Assembly: GCA_001029295.1 (NCBI GenBank) | Contig: LDXJ01000061.1 | Location: 62,001-126,000, forward strand | Direction: 5' to 3' | Length of the DNA: 64,000 nucleotides | From: Peptococcaceae bacterium CEB3 | GTDB lineage: Bacteria; Bacillota; Desulfitobacteriia; Desulfitobacteriales; Desulfitobacteriaceae | Position numbers and translations under genes: made by a program | The notes under the pieces: model-generated | Told to the model about the DNA's origin: nothing | Databases searched by the model: none | What the model saw: only the letters and a program-made list of their open reading frames with translations | Part shown: one piece after another, positions 34,408 through 43,448 of the stretch | Position numbering within the stretch: position 1 is the stretch's first letter | How the letters are laid out: every line of letters begins with the position of its first letter

Positions 34408-35121
34408 ATGAACCTATTTGAACGCAAGCGGAGGGAACGCTTGCGGCAACACCCGGAAATTTGGCGTTCCCTCTTCTCAAATCCCGGTCAAGACACCCTG
34501 AGCACCGTCAGGGAATACCTGGTGGAACAACCCGTCGTCAACCTCGCTCCTTGGCTGTTTCCGGTCCTTCCCCTTTGGGAGCAGGAAGCCTGTGAAGGTA
34601 ACGAGCTCATCGCTCAAATTATACAGCACCTGGAAACCAGCCGGCTCAGCCCCTTACCCACTGAAAATGAGTTGCTGCGTCCCGCCTTGCAGCGAATCCG
34701 GATCTTGGCCACTACCCCGGGTCTGTTTCCGTTTTCCGTCGAGCACATCCAAAAAGACCTGGTCAAATTCCTGGAATCCGCCGAACTCCTGGCAGACTTA
34801 CCTGAGCTGGAAGTCGTCGCTTTCGGGCGTGAGGAACTCTTCCCCCTGCGGCGCGATTTAGTCAATTTTCACCTTGCCCCCTTGAGCCGGCGCTATGTGC
34901 TCCAACTTTTCCACCCCGAACGTAAAGAAGCCATCCTATCCCTTTTAGCCCATGTCGCCAAAAACTACCCGGTTCTGGGAACCTGCCGCCAAGCCTATGC
35001 CGTGATGCTCTCCCTCGAAAAAAAGGAAGTATGGAGCCAGAATCCCTTCTGTCTGCGTCTGCTGGCGAATCGCTTTTGGGAGTTTTACGCGGCGGACACA
35101 GCTTACGCGGAAGAGGTTTAG
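34408..35121 (+). CDS. Conserved hypothetical protein, 237 aa
   Basis: Not recognised. ATG 34408 follows AAGGAG by 9 bases. Almost entirely helical, leucine-rich, no membrane segment or signal peptide; repeated amphipathic helices suggest an alpha-solenoid or protein-binding scaffold. Ends at a GGCCGGG/CCCGGCC terminator hairpin. Divergent from cobK. Confidence 0.65.
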   Translation: MNLFERKRRERLRQHPEIWRSLFSNPGQDTLSTVREYLVEQPVVNLAPWLFPVLPLWEQEACEGNELIAQIIQHLETSRLSPLPTENELLRPALQRIRILATTPGLFPFSVEHIQKDLVKFLESAELLADLPELEVVAFGREELFPLRRDLVNFHLAPLSRRYVLQLFHPERKEAILSLLAHVAKNYPVLGTCRQAYAVMLSLEKKEVWSQNPFCLRLLANRFWEFYAADTAYAEEV

Positions 35122-35142
35122 GGCCGGGTCCTCCCGGCCTTT
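35122..35142 (+). terminator. Hairpin terminator
   Basis: GGCCGGG-tcct-CCCGGCC directly after the stop at 35121, followed by TTT. Confidence 0.65.
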
Positions 35143-35147
35143 CCCCC

Positions 35148-35175
35148 TTGCAACTTGGAAGTAAGATGTTACAAT
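35148..35175 (+). promoter_or_regulatory. Promoter of the CC/Se-motif gene
   Basis: TTGCAA (35148-35153), 16-base spacer, TACAAT (35170-35175), 30 bases before the ATG. Confidence 0.55.
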
Positions 35176-35204
35176 GAGGGGGACGGTAGAAAGGGGGTCT
35201 GAAA

Positions 35205-35501
35205 ATGCAATCCGCCCTTGCCTTTACCCCTCGGGCCCGAACCTACCTGGAAAAGCGCGGGGTCAGGGAAATTTATGTGGAACCGGTTAATATTCAGGAA
35301 TGTTGCATTCCTGTGATTTCACCCCCCAACGTCCGCAAAGGGACCCCGTCCAAACCGGAGAATTTTCTCATTCTGGAAGCCGACGGTATCCGGGTTTTCT
35401 ATGATAAAGATTTAATCAGGCCTGACACCCTGACTATTGATACACAGAGTTACGGCTTTGCCAAGACCCTGGTCATCAAAGACTGGCACATTTCAGTGTA
35501 A
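35205..35501 (+). CDS. CC/Se-motif (HesB-like) small protein, cysteine form
   Basis: 98 residues, ATG after AAAGGGGG. The pair ECC at residues 32-34, then GTPSKPENFLILEADGIRVFYDK, resembles the HesB-like family whose second cysteine is selenocysteine in some bacteria. Here both are cysteine codons. IscA/HesB-like fold suggested; redox or metal role unproven. Followed by a four-hairpin spacer and the aminotransferase gene on the same strand. Confidence 0.6.
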   Translation: MQSALAFTPRARTYLEKRGVREIYVEPVNIQECCIPVISPPNVRKGTPSKPENFLILEADGIRVFYDKDLIRPDTLTIDTQSYGFAKTLVIKDWHISV

Positions 35502-35519
35502 AGATCGTTTGCGCGCCTT

Positions 35520-35596
35520 AGGCTGAAAAGCCTGGGGTTACCCCAGAAACTCACGGAACACTGTCAGGATGCGAAATCCGACAGGCAGATTTTGCC
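35520..35596 (+). other. Four consecutive hairpins in the aminotransferase leader
   Basis: AGGCT-gaaa-AGCCT (35520-35533), CTGGGG-tta-CCCCAG (35532-35546), CTGTC...GACAG with inner GGAT/ATCC (35561-35584), and GGCA/TGCC (35584-35596). No long T run follows. Dense folding in a 118-base spacer suggests a regulatory leader or processing site. No known riboswitch was recognised. Confidence 0.5.
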
Positions 35597-35619
35597 GAAA
35601 AAGGTGGAGGAAAGGACAT

Positions 35620-36780
35620 ATGCCGAATAAAGAAATGCTTTTGATCCCGGGGCCAACCCCCGTAGTCGATGAGATCTACGAAGCGTTGGCAACGGAAACC
35701 TGGGCCCATACCGACCCACGTTTCGTTTCCGTTTTTTCAAACAGTCTAAAATTAACCAAACAACTCTTCAATACCGACGGTGAGGTCTTTGTCATCGCCG
35801 GTTCGGGGACCCTGGCCATGGAGATGGCCGTCGTCAATATCCTGGCACCCGGTGAAAAACTTCTGGTTATCAGCCAAGGATATTTCGGTGACCGCTTTGT
35901 TCCCTTGGCCCAAACACACGGTATTCAAGTCGAAACATTGCAGGCGGAATGGGGTCGGCAAATTGACCCCCGGGCCGTCGAAGACAAGTTGGCCCGGGAG
36001 AGCTTCAAGGCGGTCACCTTAACCCACGTGGACACCTCTACAGGCGTCGCGGCAGACTTGGCTGCCTTGGTTCCCATTATTAAGAAAAGCGGGGCCTTGC
36101 TCATCCTCGACGGCGTCTGCGCCGCCGCGGCCATAGATGAAGACATGCAAAAAGAATACGGTGCCTCCGGCTATAAAATTGATGTGGTCTTGACCGGGTC
36201 GCAGAAAGCCATCGGAGTCCCTCCCGGCTTAGCCATCGTAGCCTTCGGTCCCCGGGCCTTGGCGGCGCGGGAAGCGCGCGGGCAGATCGGCGGCTATTAC
36301 GTCGACATCAAAAACTGGCTCCCGATCATGGAAAACCCCGGCCGCTACTATGCCACTCCTCCCGTCAACATGATCTATGCCTTTAACCGAGGCATGGAGA
36401 TTGTGATGAAGGAAGGCCTGCCCCAGCGTTTCCGCCGCCATGAAGCTTTGGGCAAAGCCGTACGAGCCGCTTTGTCCACGTACGGCATGAAGCCCTTGGC
36501 GAGCGAGCAAGCCGCGGCAGCCACCCTGACCTGCTTTCTTTACCCGGAAGGCGTCGATGACCTGGCTTTCCGCCGGGCCTTGGCCGCCAAAGGCGTGGTC
36601 ATAGCCGGAGCCCTGGCCTCCCTCTCCGGAAGAGCGTTCCGCATAGGCCACATGGGAAATGTGACCGGTGAAATGTTTATCCAGGCAATCCGGCTCATGG
36701 GCGAAACTCTGACCGACATGGGGCTCGCAGTCAATATCGAGGCCGCCGTGACCAAATTCCGGGAAGTCTATCAATTCTAG
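35620..36780 (+). CDS. Class V aminotransferase, alanine/serine-glyoxylate aminotransferase type
   Basis: 386 residues, ATG 35620 after GGAGGAAAGG. LIPGPTPVV at the start, GSGTLAMEMAV (PLP phosphate loop), LILDGVCAA and the Schiff-base lysine K196 in TGSQKAIGVPPG. Family members use alanine, serine, phosphonate or ureidoglycine as amino donor with glyoxylate or pyruvate. No purine-catabolism genes are nearby, so serine/alanine metabolism is the better guess. Ends at a terminator at 36866. Confidence 0.88.
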   Translation: MPNKEMLLIPGPTPVVDEIYEALATETWAHTDPRFVSVFSNSLKLTKQLFNTDGEVFVIAGSGTLAMEMAVVNILAPGEKLLVISQGYFGDRFVPLAQTHGIQVETLQAEWGRQIDPRAVEDKLARESFKAVTLTHVDTSTGVAADLAALVPIIKKSGALLILDGVCAAAAIDEDMQKEYGASGYKIDVVLTGSQKAIGVPPGLAIVAFGPRALAAREARGQIGGYYVDIKNWLPIMENPGRYYATPPVNMIYAFNRGMEIVMKEGLPQRFRRHEALGKAVRAALSTYGMKPLASEQAAAATLTCFLYPEGVDDLAFRRALAAKGVVIAGALASLSGRAFRIGHMGNVTGEMFIQAIRLMGETLTDMGLAVNIEAAVTKFREVYQF

Positions 36781-36799
36781 AGAGACACCCGCTCACAAA

Positions 36800-36840
36800 G
36801 TGGAATAACCCTGCCTAAAGGTGGAATAATGCTGCCTAAC
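36800..36840. repeat. 21-bp tandem pair
   Basis: GTGGAATAACCCTGCCTAAA and GTGGAATAATGCTGCCTAAC lie head to tail between the aminotransferase stop and its terminator. Such pairs also occur at insertion-sequence ends, but no transposase is near. Confidence 0.65.
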
Positions 36841-36865
36841 TGAAGAGGAAAATCTGACCAACATG

Positions 36866-36893
36866 AAATCCCCGCTCGTGAGCGGGGATTTTG
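36866..36893 (+). terminator. Terminator of the aminotransferase gene
   Basis: AAATCCCCGCT-cgtg-AGCGGGGATTTT hairpin ending in TTTT. Confidence 0.85.
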
Positions 36894-37010
36894 CTTCAGG
36901 GCATTTTCCGCGAGCTCGCTTTTTGTTTGCGCGTTTGTCCCCGGGGGAGGTGCACGCGTTCCCGGTATCCAAGAAAATCTTCGTCCGAGCCTGAACCCGA
37001 GTTCATCGAA

Positions 37011-37048
37011 AGGCCTTAACACGGCTCGAAGGCCTAAACACGGCTTAA
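37011..37048. repeat. 19-bp tandem pair past the lactate permease
   Basis: GGCCTTAACACGGCT and GGCCTAAACACGGCT within a repeated context of about 19 bases, just downstream of the lctP stop. Confidence 0.6.
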
Positions 37049-37059
37049 AATGTCAGAAC

Positions 37060-38670
37060 TCAAAGTCTCATAGTCCCCGGAGCCAAGACATAGTAGAGTA
37101 CGCCAATGACAATCAGGTAAGCCAGCGCAATCAAGGTCCAGCCCATGTTGTGCCTGATGACCTCACCCTCGTTGCGGGTAAAGCCGGTGGTCGAAACCCC
37201 GACGCTGGCGGTCTGCGGGGCCACAGGCTTGCCGACTTCGGCGCCCACTGAGTTCAGAGACGGGAAGAGCAGAACCGGAGCCCCCAGCAGCTTGCCGACC
37301 ATGGCTTGGAACCCTCCGAACATGGCGTTCGTGGAAGTGTTGCTGCCGGACAGTGCCACCCCGATCCAGCCTAAAATCGGAGACAGGATGATGTAAACCG
37401 GCCCGACTTTAGAAAAACCGTAAGCCAAAGAGGAAGCCATGCCGGAGAAGTTAAAGAGATTGGCCAGGCCGAAAATGAAGAACCCGACCAACAAAGCCCC
37501 CCACATTTGGGCAAACGTCTTCTTGAACACTTCGCCCAAAACCCGAAACGATTTGTTGGCGAAGAGCAGAACGACGATCAGCCAGGATATGAGAATCCAA
37601 GTACCGCCGGCAAAAAGGTTCCAGTTGAAAGCAACCGCAACCGGCTTGTGGGTAATGGAAGAGAGCCCTTTGACCGAAGCCATGAAAAGGCTGATTCCGG
37701 GAAGTTTCGACCAAGGCCCCGTACCGGCTAAGACCACCACGACCAGGATGACAAAAGGAAGCCAGGCCTTGAACACATCCCCTGAAGACAGGGCTTCACC
37801 CTCCGCTTTCTTGATACTGGCCGGGTCGACCTCCTTGCCGCCGTAGCCCAAAATTTGTTTGGGCCGCCAGACCTTGAGGAAAAGAAGAATGCAGACAAAC
37901 GAGACAATCGCCCCGGAGATATCCGGCAGATACGGTCCCAGGTAGTGGGCGACCGGCCATTGCCCCAGGATATACGACAATGAGGCAACGATAGCCAGAG
38001 GCCAGGCATCTTTAATCCCTTTCCTGCCGGCGACCAGGTAAATGAGAATCCAGGGCGGGGCGAGAGCCAGCACGGCCACGATATTCCCCACCGAAGCTGA
38101 GAGACTCATCAGCGGCAATCCGGTCACGGCCGCCAGGGTAATAATCGGGGCCCCCATGGCACCATAGGACACCGGCGCATTATTGGCGATGGCCGTAACG
38201 CGAAGAGCGTCTAGGTCGGCAATGCCCAGGGTCATGAGGATCGGCCCCACAACCGCCCAAGGATAACCAAAGCCGACCAGGCCCTCCAACAGAGCTCCGA
38301 ACGCCCAGGCCAAAAGAATGGCCTGAACCCGGACATCCGCCGTCGCCTGCTGAATCAGCCACTTGCGGAAGATCTCGAAAAGGCCGGTGTAATTTAGAGT
38401 GTAGTACATCACAACACCCCAAAACGTGATCCAGTCGACCGCCCAGATACCGGTGAGTCCGCCCCACCAATAAGCGGCCATGCCCGTCCCGAAGGGGACG
38501 TGCCAGACCACGATGGCAATGATGACGGTCACCACGGAAGAAATGACCACCGTCAGCCAGGCTGTCATGCGCACGACGGCCATTAAAAATAAAAGCAATA
38601 CGACCGGAATGAGGGCCGCCACCAATGTGAGTCCCATATTGCCCAGCGGATTTAAAACCTGATGAAACAC
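37060..38670 (-). CDS. lctP: L-lactate permease LctP/LldP
   Basis: 536 residues from GTG 38670: the ATG six codons earlier overlaps the GGAGGAGGG that is the ribosome binding site. About 12-13 membrane segments. Family stretches: FGTGMAAYWWGGLTGI, GALLEGLVGFGYPWAVVGPIL, NNAPVSYGAMGAPI and WIGVALSGSNTSTNAMFGGFQ. Proton-coupled uptake of L-lactate (also glycolate) across the cytoplasmic membrane. It supplies the LUD lactate oxidation system 8 kb away; both have the same palindrome upstream. Confidence 0.95.
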   Translation of the reverse strand: MFHQVLNPLGNMGLTLVAALIPVVLLLFLMAVVRMTAWLTVVISSVVTVIIAIVVWHVPFGTGMAAYWWGGLTGIWAVDWITFWGVVMYYTLNYTGLFEIFRKWLIQQATADVRVQAILLAWAFGALLEGLVGFGYPWAVVGPILMTLGIADLDALRVTAIANNAPVSYGAMGAPIITLAAVTGLPLMSLSASVGNIVAVLALAPPWILIYLVAGRKGIKDAWPLAIVASLSYILGQWPVAHYLGPYLPDISGAIVSFVCILLFLKVWRPKQILGYGGKEVDPASIKKAEGEALSSGDVFKAWLPFVILVVVVLAGTGPWSKLPGISLFMASVKGLSSITHKPVAVAFNWNLFAGGTWILISWLIVVLLFANKSFRVLGEVFKKTFAQMWGALLVGFFIFGLANLFNFSGMASSLAYGFSKVGPVYIILSPILGWIGVALSGSNTSTNAMFGGFQAMVGKLLGAPVLLFPSLNSVGAEVGKPVAPQTASVGVSTTGFTRNEGEVIRHNMGWTLIALAYLIVIGVLYYVLAPGTMRL

Positions 38671-38758
38671 ATTTTGTCCCTCCTCCATAGTTCAATACCA
38701 GCCATGACATTGGAAAACAAGCGTGAACCTCCCCGGGGACAAACCCGCAACCTCCGCA

Positions 38759-38790
38759 CTAACCGCTTAGGGCCCTAACCGCTTAGGGCC
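38759..38790. repeat. Perfect 16-bp tandem duplication upstream of lctP
   Basis: CTAACCGCTTAGGGCC twice without a gap. It lies in the lctP leader, in the 472-base gap 38671-39143 that otherwise holds the operator at 38839 and an AT-richer stretch before moxR. Confidence 0.85.
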
Positions 38791-38838
38791 AGACCTCACC
38801 ACCTCCCACCTCTTGATCCAGGCTAACTATTCGCCTGG

Positions 38839-38864
38839 TGGCCAGACCATTTCACGATGATACC
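38839..38864 (-). promoter_or_regulatory. lctP operator (LldR/FadR type) with candidate -10
   Basis: TGGCCAGACCA (38839-38849), one mismatch from TNGTNNNACNA, the consensus of lactate-sensing GntR/FadR regulators. On the minus strand TATCAT lies seven bases before it, as a possible -10, with no clear -35. The extended match to the lut site is GGCCAGACCATT. Confidence 0.5.
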
Positions 38865-39143
38865 CTCCGGTATTGGAAAGACACCCCACTTGAGGTACAA
38901 TGTTTTTAGAAGGATCATACCCCAAGTCCGGAAACTTTATGCGTTCCAGAATATTCTTACCCTATCGAGGTATTCCTTCCGCAACCTCCGGCCAACCAGA
39001 CTAGATAGATTTCGACAATTTTTCGGAAAGTCCTCCCATTTTTCAATTGTGAAAAGATATTCTAGATTGTGTCTCCGGATCAAATTCTTCGATTCAACCG
39101 CTCAATTCGACGGTCCTATGAAAAAGCTGAGAGGAGTAACCCG

Positions 39144-40124
39144 ATGAGCCTGTCCAAACACAGCGAACCCAGCCTATCCGGCGTACCCGGCCCGGGGGAA
39201 CTGGACCCGGCCGTTTTTGCCCAACGTCTGGAAGAAAACATCGCCCAGGCACTGATAGGCAAGAGGAAAGCCGTACGCTTTCTGGTCATTGCATTGCTGA
39301 CTGACGGCCACGTGCTGCTGGAAGACGCCCCCGGTGTGGGGAAAACGACTCTCGTCAAAGCTCTGGCCCGTTCCCTTGGGGCCGAATTCCGGCGTATCCA
39401 GTTCACTCCGGATGTTTTGCCCAGCGATGTGACGGGAACCTCTATCTATGATCCAAAGAAAGGTGAGTTTCGTTACCACCCCGGCCCAGTCATGTCCAAT
39501 ATTCTCTTAGCCGACGAGATTAACCGCGCTTCCCCTAAAGCTCAATCCGCCCTTCTGGAGTGTATGGAGGAAAGGCAAATCACCGTGGACGGCTCCACTC
39601 ACGCCTTACCTCAACCCTTCTTTGTTCTGGCCACCCAAAATCCGCGCGAATTTCACGGTACCTTTCCCCTCCCCGAATCCCAGCTCGATCGCTTTCTCTT
39701 TTCTCTCCACTTGGGCTATCCCAGCGTGGAGGAAGAACTCGCCCTTCTCGATCGTTATCAATTCAATCAGCCGCTGGACAGCCTGTCCCAGGTGTTCCCG
39801 ATTGAGGTGCTGCCCTACCTCCAAGACAAGGTGAGACAAGTCCATGTCAGCAATTCCTTACGTCTCTACCTGGTTAAATTGGCCGAGAGTCTGCGCTCTC
39901 ACCCGGGCCTCCGGCTCGGCATCAGCCCCCGCGCCACTTTGGCCCTCTTCCGCGCGGGACAGGCCGCGGCTGCCATCCAAGGGCGGTCCTACGTCCTCCC
40001 CGACGACATCAAGGAACTGTTCCTGCCCGCCCTGCGCCATCGCGTCTTTCTCGCCGGCAACGGCAACCCGGAAGGCCTGCTGGTGGAAGTATTGCACTCC
40101 ACTCCCCCCCTGCCGCGCAACTGA
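39144..40124 (+). CDS. MoxR-family AAA+ ATPase
   Basis: 326 residues, ATG 39144 after AGAGGAG. Walker A DAPGVGKTTL, Walker B NILLADEINRASPKAQSALLE, sensor 1 FFVLATQNP, arginine finger region FPLPESQLDRF. Works as a chaperone with the DUF58 and transglutaminase-like proteins encoded next, 14 and 13 bases apart, in a membrane-linked maturation or envelope system. First gene of the operon. Confidence 0.93.
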   Translation: MSLSKHSEPSLSGVPGPGELDPAVFAQRLEENIAQALIGKRKAVRFLVIALLTDGHVLLEDAPGVGKTTLVKALARSLGAEFRRIQFTPDVLPSDVTGTSIYDPKKGEFRYHPGPVMSNILLADEINRASPKAQSALLECMEERQITVDGSTHALPQPFFVLATQNPREFHGTFPLPESQLDRFLFSLHLGYPSVEEELALLDRYQFNQPLDSLSQVFPIEVLPYLQDKVRQVHVSNSLRLYLVKLAESLRSHPGLRLGISPRATLALFRAGQAAAAIQGRSYVLPDDIKELFLPALRHRVFLAGNGNPEGLLVEVLHSTPPLPRN

Positions 40125-40138
40125 GGGAAGGTGAGCCC

Positions 40139-41233
40139 ATGATAAGCACCCTACGGCGCAACGCCTTTTTCCTCTTCTTTTTGGTTTATCTTTTCGTCTA
40201 CGCGCATTCAGAAGGAGATCGCCTGCCCGCGTTTCTCTTCATCGCTTTCACATCTCTTTGGCTGACGGAATTCCTCGGTTTCCTTTGGTTTCGCCTCCGC
40301 ACCCGGGTGACTTGGTCCTTGTCAGCCACTACTAAGGAAGCTTATTCAGACCTGTCGATGACCCTGCGCACCCATTATCCGCCCTTTGGCGCTTTAAACT
40401 TTCACTTGACTCTGCCCTGGAACCCGGCCGGTCAGGCCGACCGGACCTTATCCTTTAACCCCGAACCGGATGCGGAACAGACCTTTTCTTTTCTTCTGGG
40501 CAACCGGGGCCGCTATGACATAGGCCCCCTATCCCTGAGTTTTCGGGACCCCCTGGGGCTCTTTACCCTGGCCGGCCGAGTGGGCGAAGCGCAAGAAATC
40601 TGGGTCACTCCGCGCCTCCTGCCTATAGCGGGAGAGAGATACAGCGGCTTTGACCCCTGGGCCGGAGACCTGTCGAACCGCGGCCAACTTTCCGGCGGCG
40701 CCCGCAACTATGAATTCGGGGATCCTTGGCAGCACATCCATTGGAAGGCGACGGCCCGTACCCAAAAACTTATGGTTCGGGAATTTGAGGCGGAAAATGA
40801 TACCGACACCGTTGTCTGGCTGGACCTGTCATCCTCAAGCTATGAGGGCAATGAGCCGGCCCTGGAAACCGCCGTCTCCCTAGCCGCCTCTTTCCTGACC
40901 CATTTTGCCCAACAACACCGGCTCGTCACTTTCCTGGCCACGGCCTATGTTCCTTGGAGCCACCTGCTCACCGAAAACAACCTGCCCGAGGCCCTTCGCT
41001 ACTTGGCCGGGGCGCGCGCCGACGGCATCTCTTCCGCGGAAGAGGGAACAGACGGCCTTCCTCAGACCTCCAAGCTGCTCGTCATCACCGGCCGGGTCAC
41101 GACCCCCTTGTTGCAGAAATTAGGCCGGCGCAGCACCCTGGGTGAACAGGTGATCGTGTTTGCCACCGGTCCCGCCGGGGAATTCCCGCCTGCCATAGCC
41201 GGAGTGGAGGTGAGGCCTTATCAAACGGCTTAA
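40139..41233 (+). CDS. DUF58 (vWA-like) membrane protein
   Basis: 364 residues, ATG after GGGAAGG. Two short membrane segments at about 8-45, a beta-rich region, then the DUF58 signature DPWQHIHWKATARTQKLMVREFE. The MIDAS-like vWA fold may present a ligand to MoxR. Function unknown. Middle gene of the moxR operon. Confidence 0.88.
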   Translation: MISTLRRNAFFLFFLVYLFVYAHSEGDRLPAFLFIAFTSLWLTEFLGFLWFRLRTRVTWSLSATTKEAYSDLSMTLRTHYPPFGALNFHLTLPWNPAGQADRTLSFNPEPDAEQTFSFLLGNRGRYDIGPLSLSFRDPLGLFTLAGRVGEAQEIWVTPRLLPIAGERYSGFDPWAGDLSNRGQLSGGARNYEFGDPWQHIHWKATARTQKLMVREFEAENDTDTVVWLDLSSSSYEGNEPALETAVSLAASFLTHFAQQHRLVTFLATAYVPWSHLLTENNLPEALRYLAGARADGISSAEEGTDGLPQTSKLLVITGRVTTPLLQKLGRRSTLGEQVIVFATGPAGEFPPAIAGVEVRPYQTA

Positions 41234-41246
41234 GTTCAGTCAGAGG

Positions 41247-43448
41247 GTGGCTGCCGCCGTCTTTGTCGGAAGCTTTGCTCTCCATTTACAGGAGGTCTTT
41301 GCGCCTCGGGGTCAACTGACCTGGGCTCTGATTCTCCTTCCGCTTTTTTTCTGCCTAAGTGATTTTCCGCAAGCTCCGGCCGGACCTCTGACTCGGCTCC
41401 GGACAGCTTCCGCCTTTCTCTTGCCTATGCTTGCCACGGATCTTATAACCCGCGGCGGCACAGCCCGTTATCTCATGACTCAGGATGTTATAGCTGGGGA
41501 TGTCACAGCCCGAAATCTTAGAAGTCTTTGGCCCTGGGCCTGGAACTTTCAACATGTATCCCTGGCCGTCTATTATCCCCTTCAGGCCCTGGCTATCGGC
41601 ACCCTAATCTTTCTCGCCCTGCTGAAACGCCGGCCCAAGATCTGGCCCTGGCTCATTCTCGTGACCCTGCTCAACATGTTTTTCTTTTCTTATGTCAGGC
41701 GCGTCTGGTCTTTCACGATACCTTTGAATTTCGCCTCCGCCATCGTTTTGCAGTTCACCCTTACCCGCCAGACGAACCTTGGGCCCCGTTCGGCTTTGGC
41801 AACCGGAGCCATGCCCGGAGCGGACGGGCCGCGATCCCAGACTCATCCGGCACGCGCAAGGGTCCGCGCGCTTTGGCTTATCCCCATCACCGCCATTCCC
41901 ATCCTGCTGGGACTCACCTTGCCGACCCTCTCCCCCATTTGGTTCCAATACCCGCTCACCGTCAACTCCATCTTGGGACGAAGTTCCCGCCAAATCTCCG
42001 AGCTGGACGGCCATACCCTCTTTGCTTGGAAGACCGATCAATTGGGAGGGCCCTGGCAAGGAGACAACACCCCTCTTTTCTATGTGCAAGGGCCGTCACC
42101 GGTGTACTGGAGAAGCCAAGCGTACGATTTCTACGATCCGCGCGGCTGGTGGTCGGAGAGCGGCAGCCCGACTAGTTTTGACGCCAAGGCACCCATCCGC
42201 TTTTCCGCTCAGGGACCCGAGCGCTTCCAGGTTCTCTCCCTCCTGCCTTTAGCCCCGGACACCGGACTTCCTCTCCCCGAACAAACCACTTCTCTCGATC
42301 AGATATCCCGACCTCAGGCCGCTTTTAACTATGAGAACGCCATGGGGACCTTGTGGTCTAACCAGCTCCTGCCCGCCCATACCCTCTACACGCTCCACGC
42401 GGACCAGCCCGTTTTCAACCCCCCGGCCCTTCGCCAAAGCCAGGCCTCCGGTTTGCCCTCCTATGCCATTTACCCCAAGTGGAATCCCCATCTTATGCGC
42501 GGGGGGGACGACATCATCCGGTTAACCCACCGTCTCACAGACAAAGCCCGGACCCCTTATGACAAGATCCAGGCTCTGGTCACTTATCTAAAAACCAACA
42601 TGACTTATACCCTCGATCCTCCCCAGGCACCGAACGGGGACTTTGTCTCCAATTTTCTCCTGGTCAGCCATGAGGGCTATTGTATCCATTTCGCCTCGGC
42701 GCTTGCTGTCATGACGAAAATTCTTGGTTATCCCACCCGCCTGGTCATGGGCTTCACTGCCGGACAGCCTCTCCCCGCTACAGTCTCCAATCCCTTTCCC
42801 GGAACGGATCGGAACACAGTCCGGGTTCTCACCCGGGAAGACGCCCACAGCTGGGTGGAAGTATATTTCAGCGGCTGGGGCTGGGTCCCTTTCGAGCCCA
42901 CTCCCGGCTTCGCCATCCCCCAAAAGCCGGGGGATACCAGCCAACCGCTTGCCGACGCCGGCGCGAACCCCCGGCCGCCTGTACCCTCTGTGCCTTTGCA
43001 CCGCAACCCAAGCCCCCCCTCCGCTCCCGCCACCCCCTCACCCCCGTCTGCCTCAGACGGACGCCTGGCTTTTCTGGGGGGCGGGGCGGCTTCAGTCATC
43101 CTCATCCTCTCAGTCTTTGCCCTCGTCCGGCATTACCTGCGGCGCCGACGCTGGCGAGCCATGTCCAATCAACAGCGCCTTCTCTTCCTCTATCGGGACC
43201 TTCTGGCCCTGGCCGCCAAACACGGACTGCAACACAGGGAGGACGAGACGCCGGCGGAATTTCTGCGGCGCCTTCCGCCCTGCGGCCCGGAATGGGAGGC
43301 TGGCTGGGCCAAGGCCGCGACCCTGGTCGAAGAAGGAGTCTTCGGCAGCGGAGACGGCACAACGCAACTGCAAGACCTGATCGTTCTTAAACCAGAAATA
43401 GAGAAGATGCTAAAGCATCATTCCAGAACCTGCAAGCTCATCTTGTAG
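41247..43448 (+). CDS. TgpA-like transglutaminase-domain membrane protein
   Basis: 733 residues from GTG 41247, 13 bases after the DUF58 stop; no ATG is available and the ribosome binding site is weak. About six membrane segments at the N-terminus, an extracytoplasmic transglutaminase-like core with catalytic Cys in GYCIHFASALAVM, His in DAHSWVEVYFSGWGWVPFEPTPG, a proline/serine-rich linker, one more membrane segment (about 610-632) and a cytosolic DUF4129-like tail. Glu replaces the usual third-position Asp. Likely remodels proteins or peptides in the cell envelope. Last gene of the moxR operon. Confidence 0.9.
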   Translation: MAAAVFVGSFALHLQEVFAPRGQLTWALILLPLFFCLSDFPQAPAGPLTRLRTASAFLLPMLATDLITRGGTARYLMTQDVIAGDVTARNLRSLWPWAWNFQHVSLAVYYPLQALAIGTLIFLALLKRRPKIWPWLILVTLLNMFFFSYVRRVWSFTIPLNFASAIVLQFTLTRQTNLGPRSALATGAMPGADGPRSQTHPARARVRALWLIPITAIPILLGLTLPTLSPIWFQYPLTVNSILGRSSRQISELDGHTLFAWKTDQLGGPWQGDNTPLFYVQGPSPVYWRSQAYDFYDPRGWWSESGSPTSFDAKAPIRFSAQGPERFQVLSLLPLAPDTGLPLPEQTTSLDQISRPQAAFNYENAMGTLWSNQLLPAHTLYTLHADQPVFNPPALRQSQASGLPSYAIYPKWNPHLMRGGDDIIRLTHRLTDKARTPYDKIQALVTYLKTNMTYTLDPPQAPNGDFVSNFLLVSHEGYCIHFASALAVMTKILGYPTRLVMGFTAGQPLPATVSNPFPGTDRNTVRVLTREDAHSWVEVYFSGWGWVPFEPTPGFAIPQKPGDTSQPLADAGANPRPPVPSVPLHRNPSPPSAPATPSPPSASDGRLAFLGGGAASVILILSVFALVRHYLRRRRWRAMSNQQRLLFLYRDLLALAAKHGLQHREDETPAEFLRRLPPCGPEWEAGWAKAATLVEEGVFGSGDGTTQLQDLIVLKPEIEKMLKHHSRTCKLIL

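Noticed and set aside
36800-36840. Insertion-sequence end
   Set aside because: Only a tandem pair is visible, with no inverted partner, target duplication or transposase; kept as a repeat.
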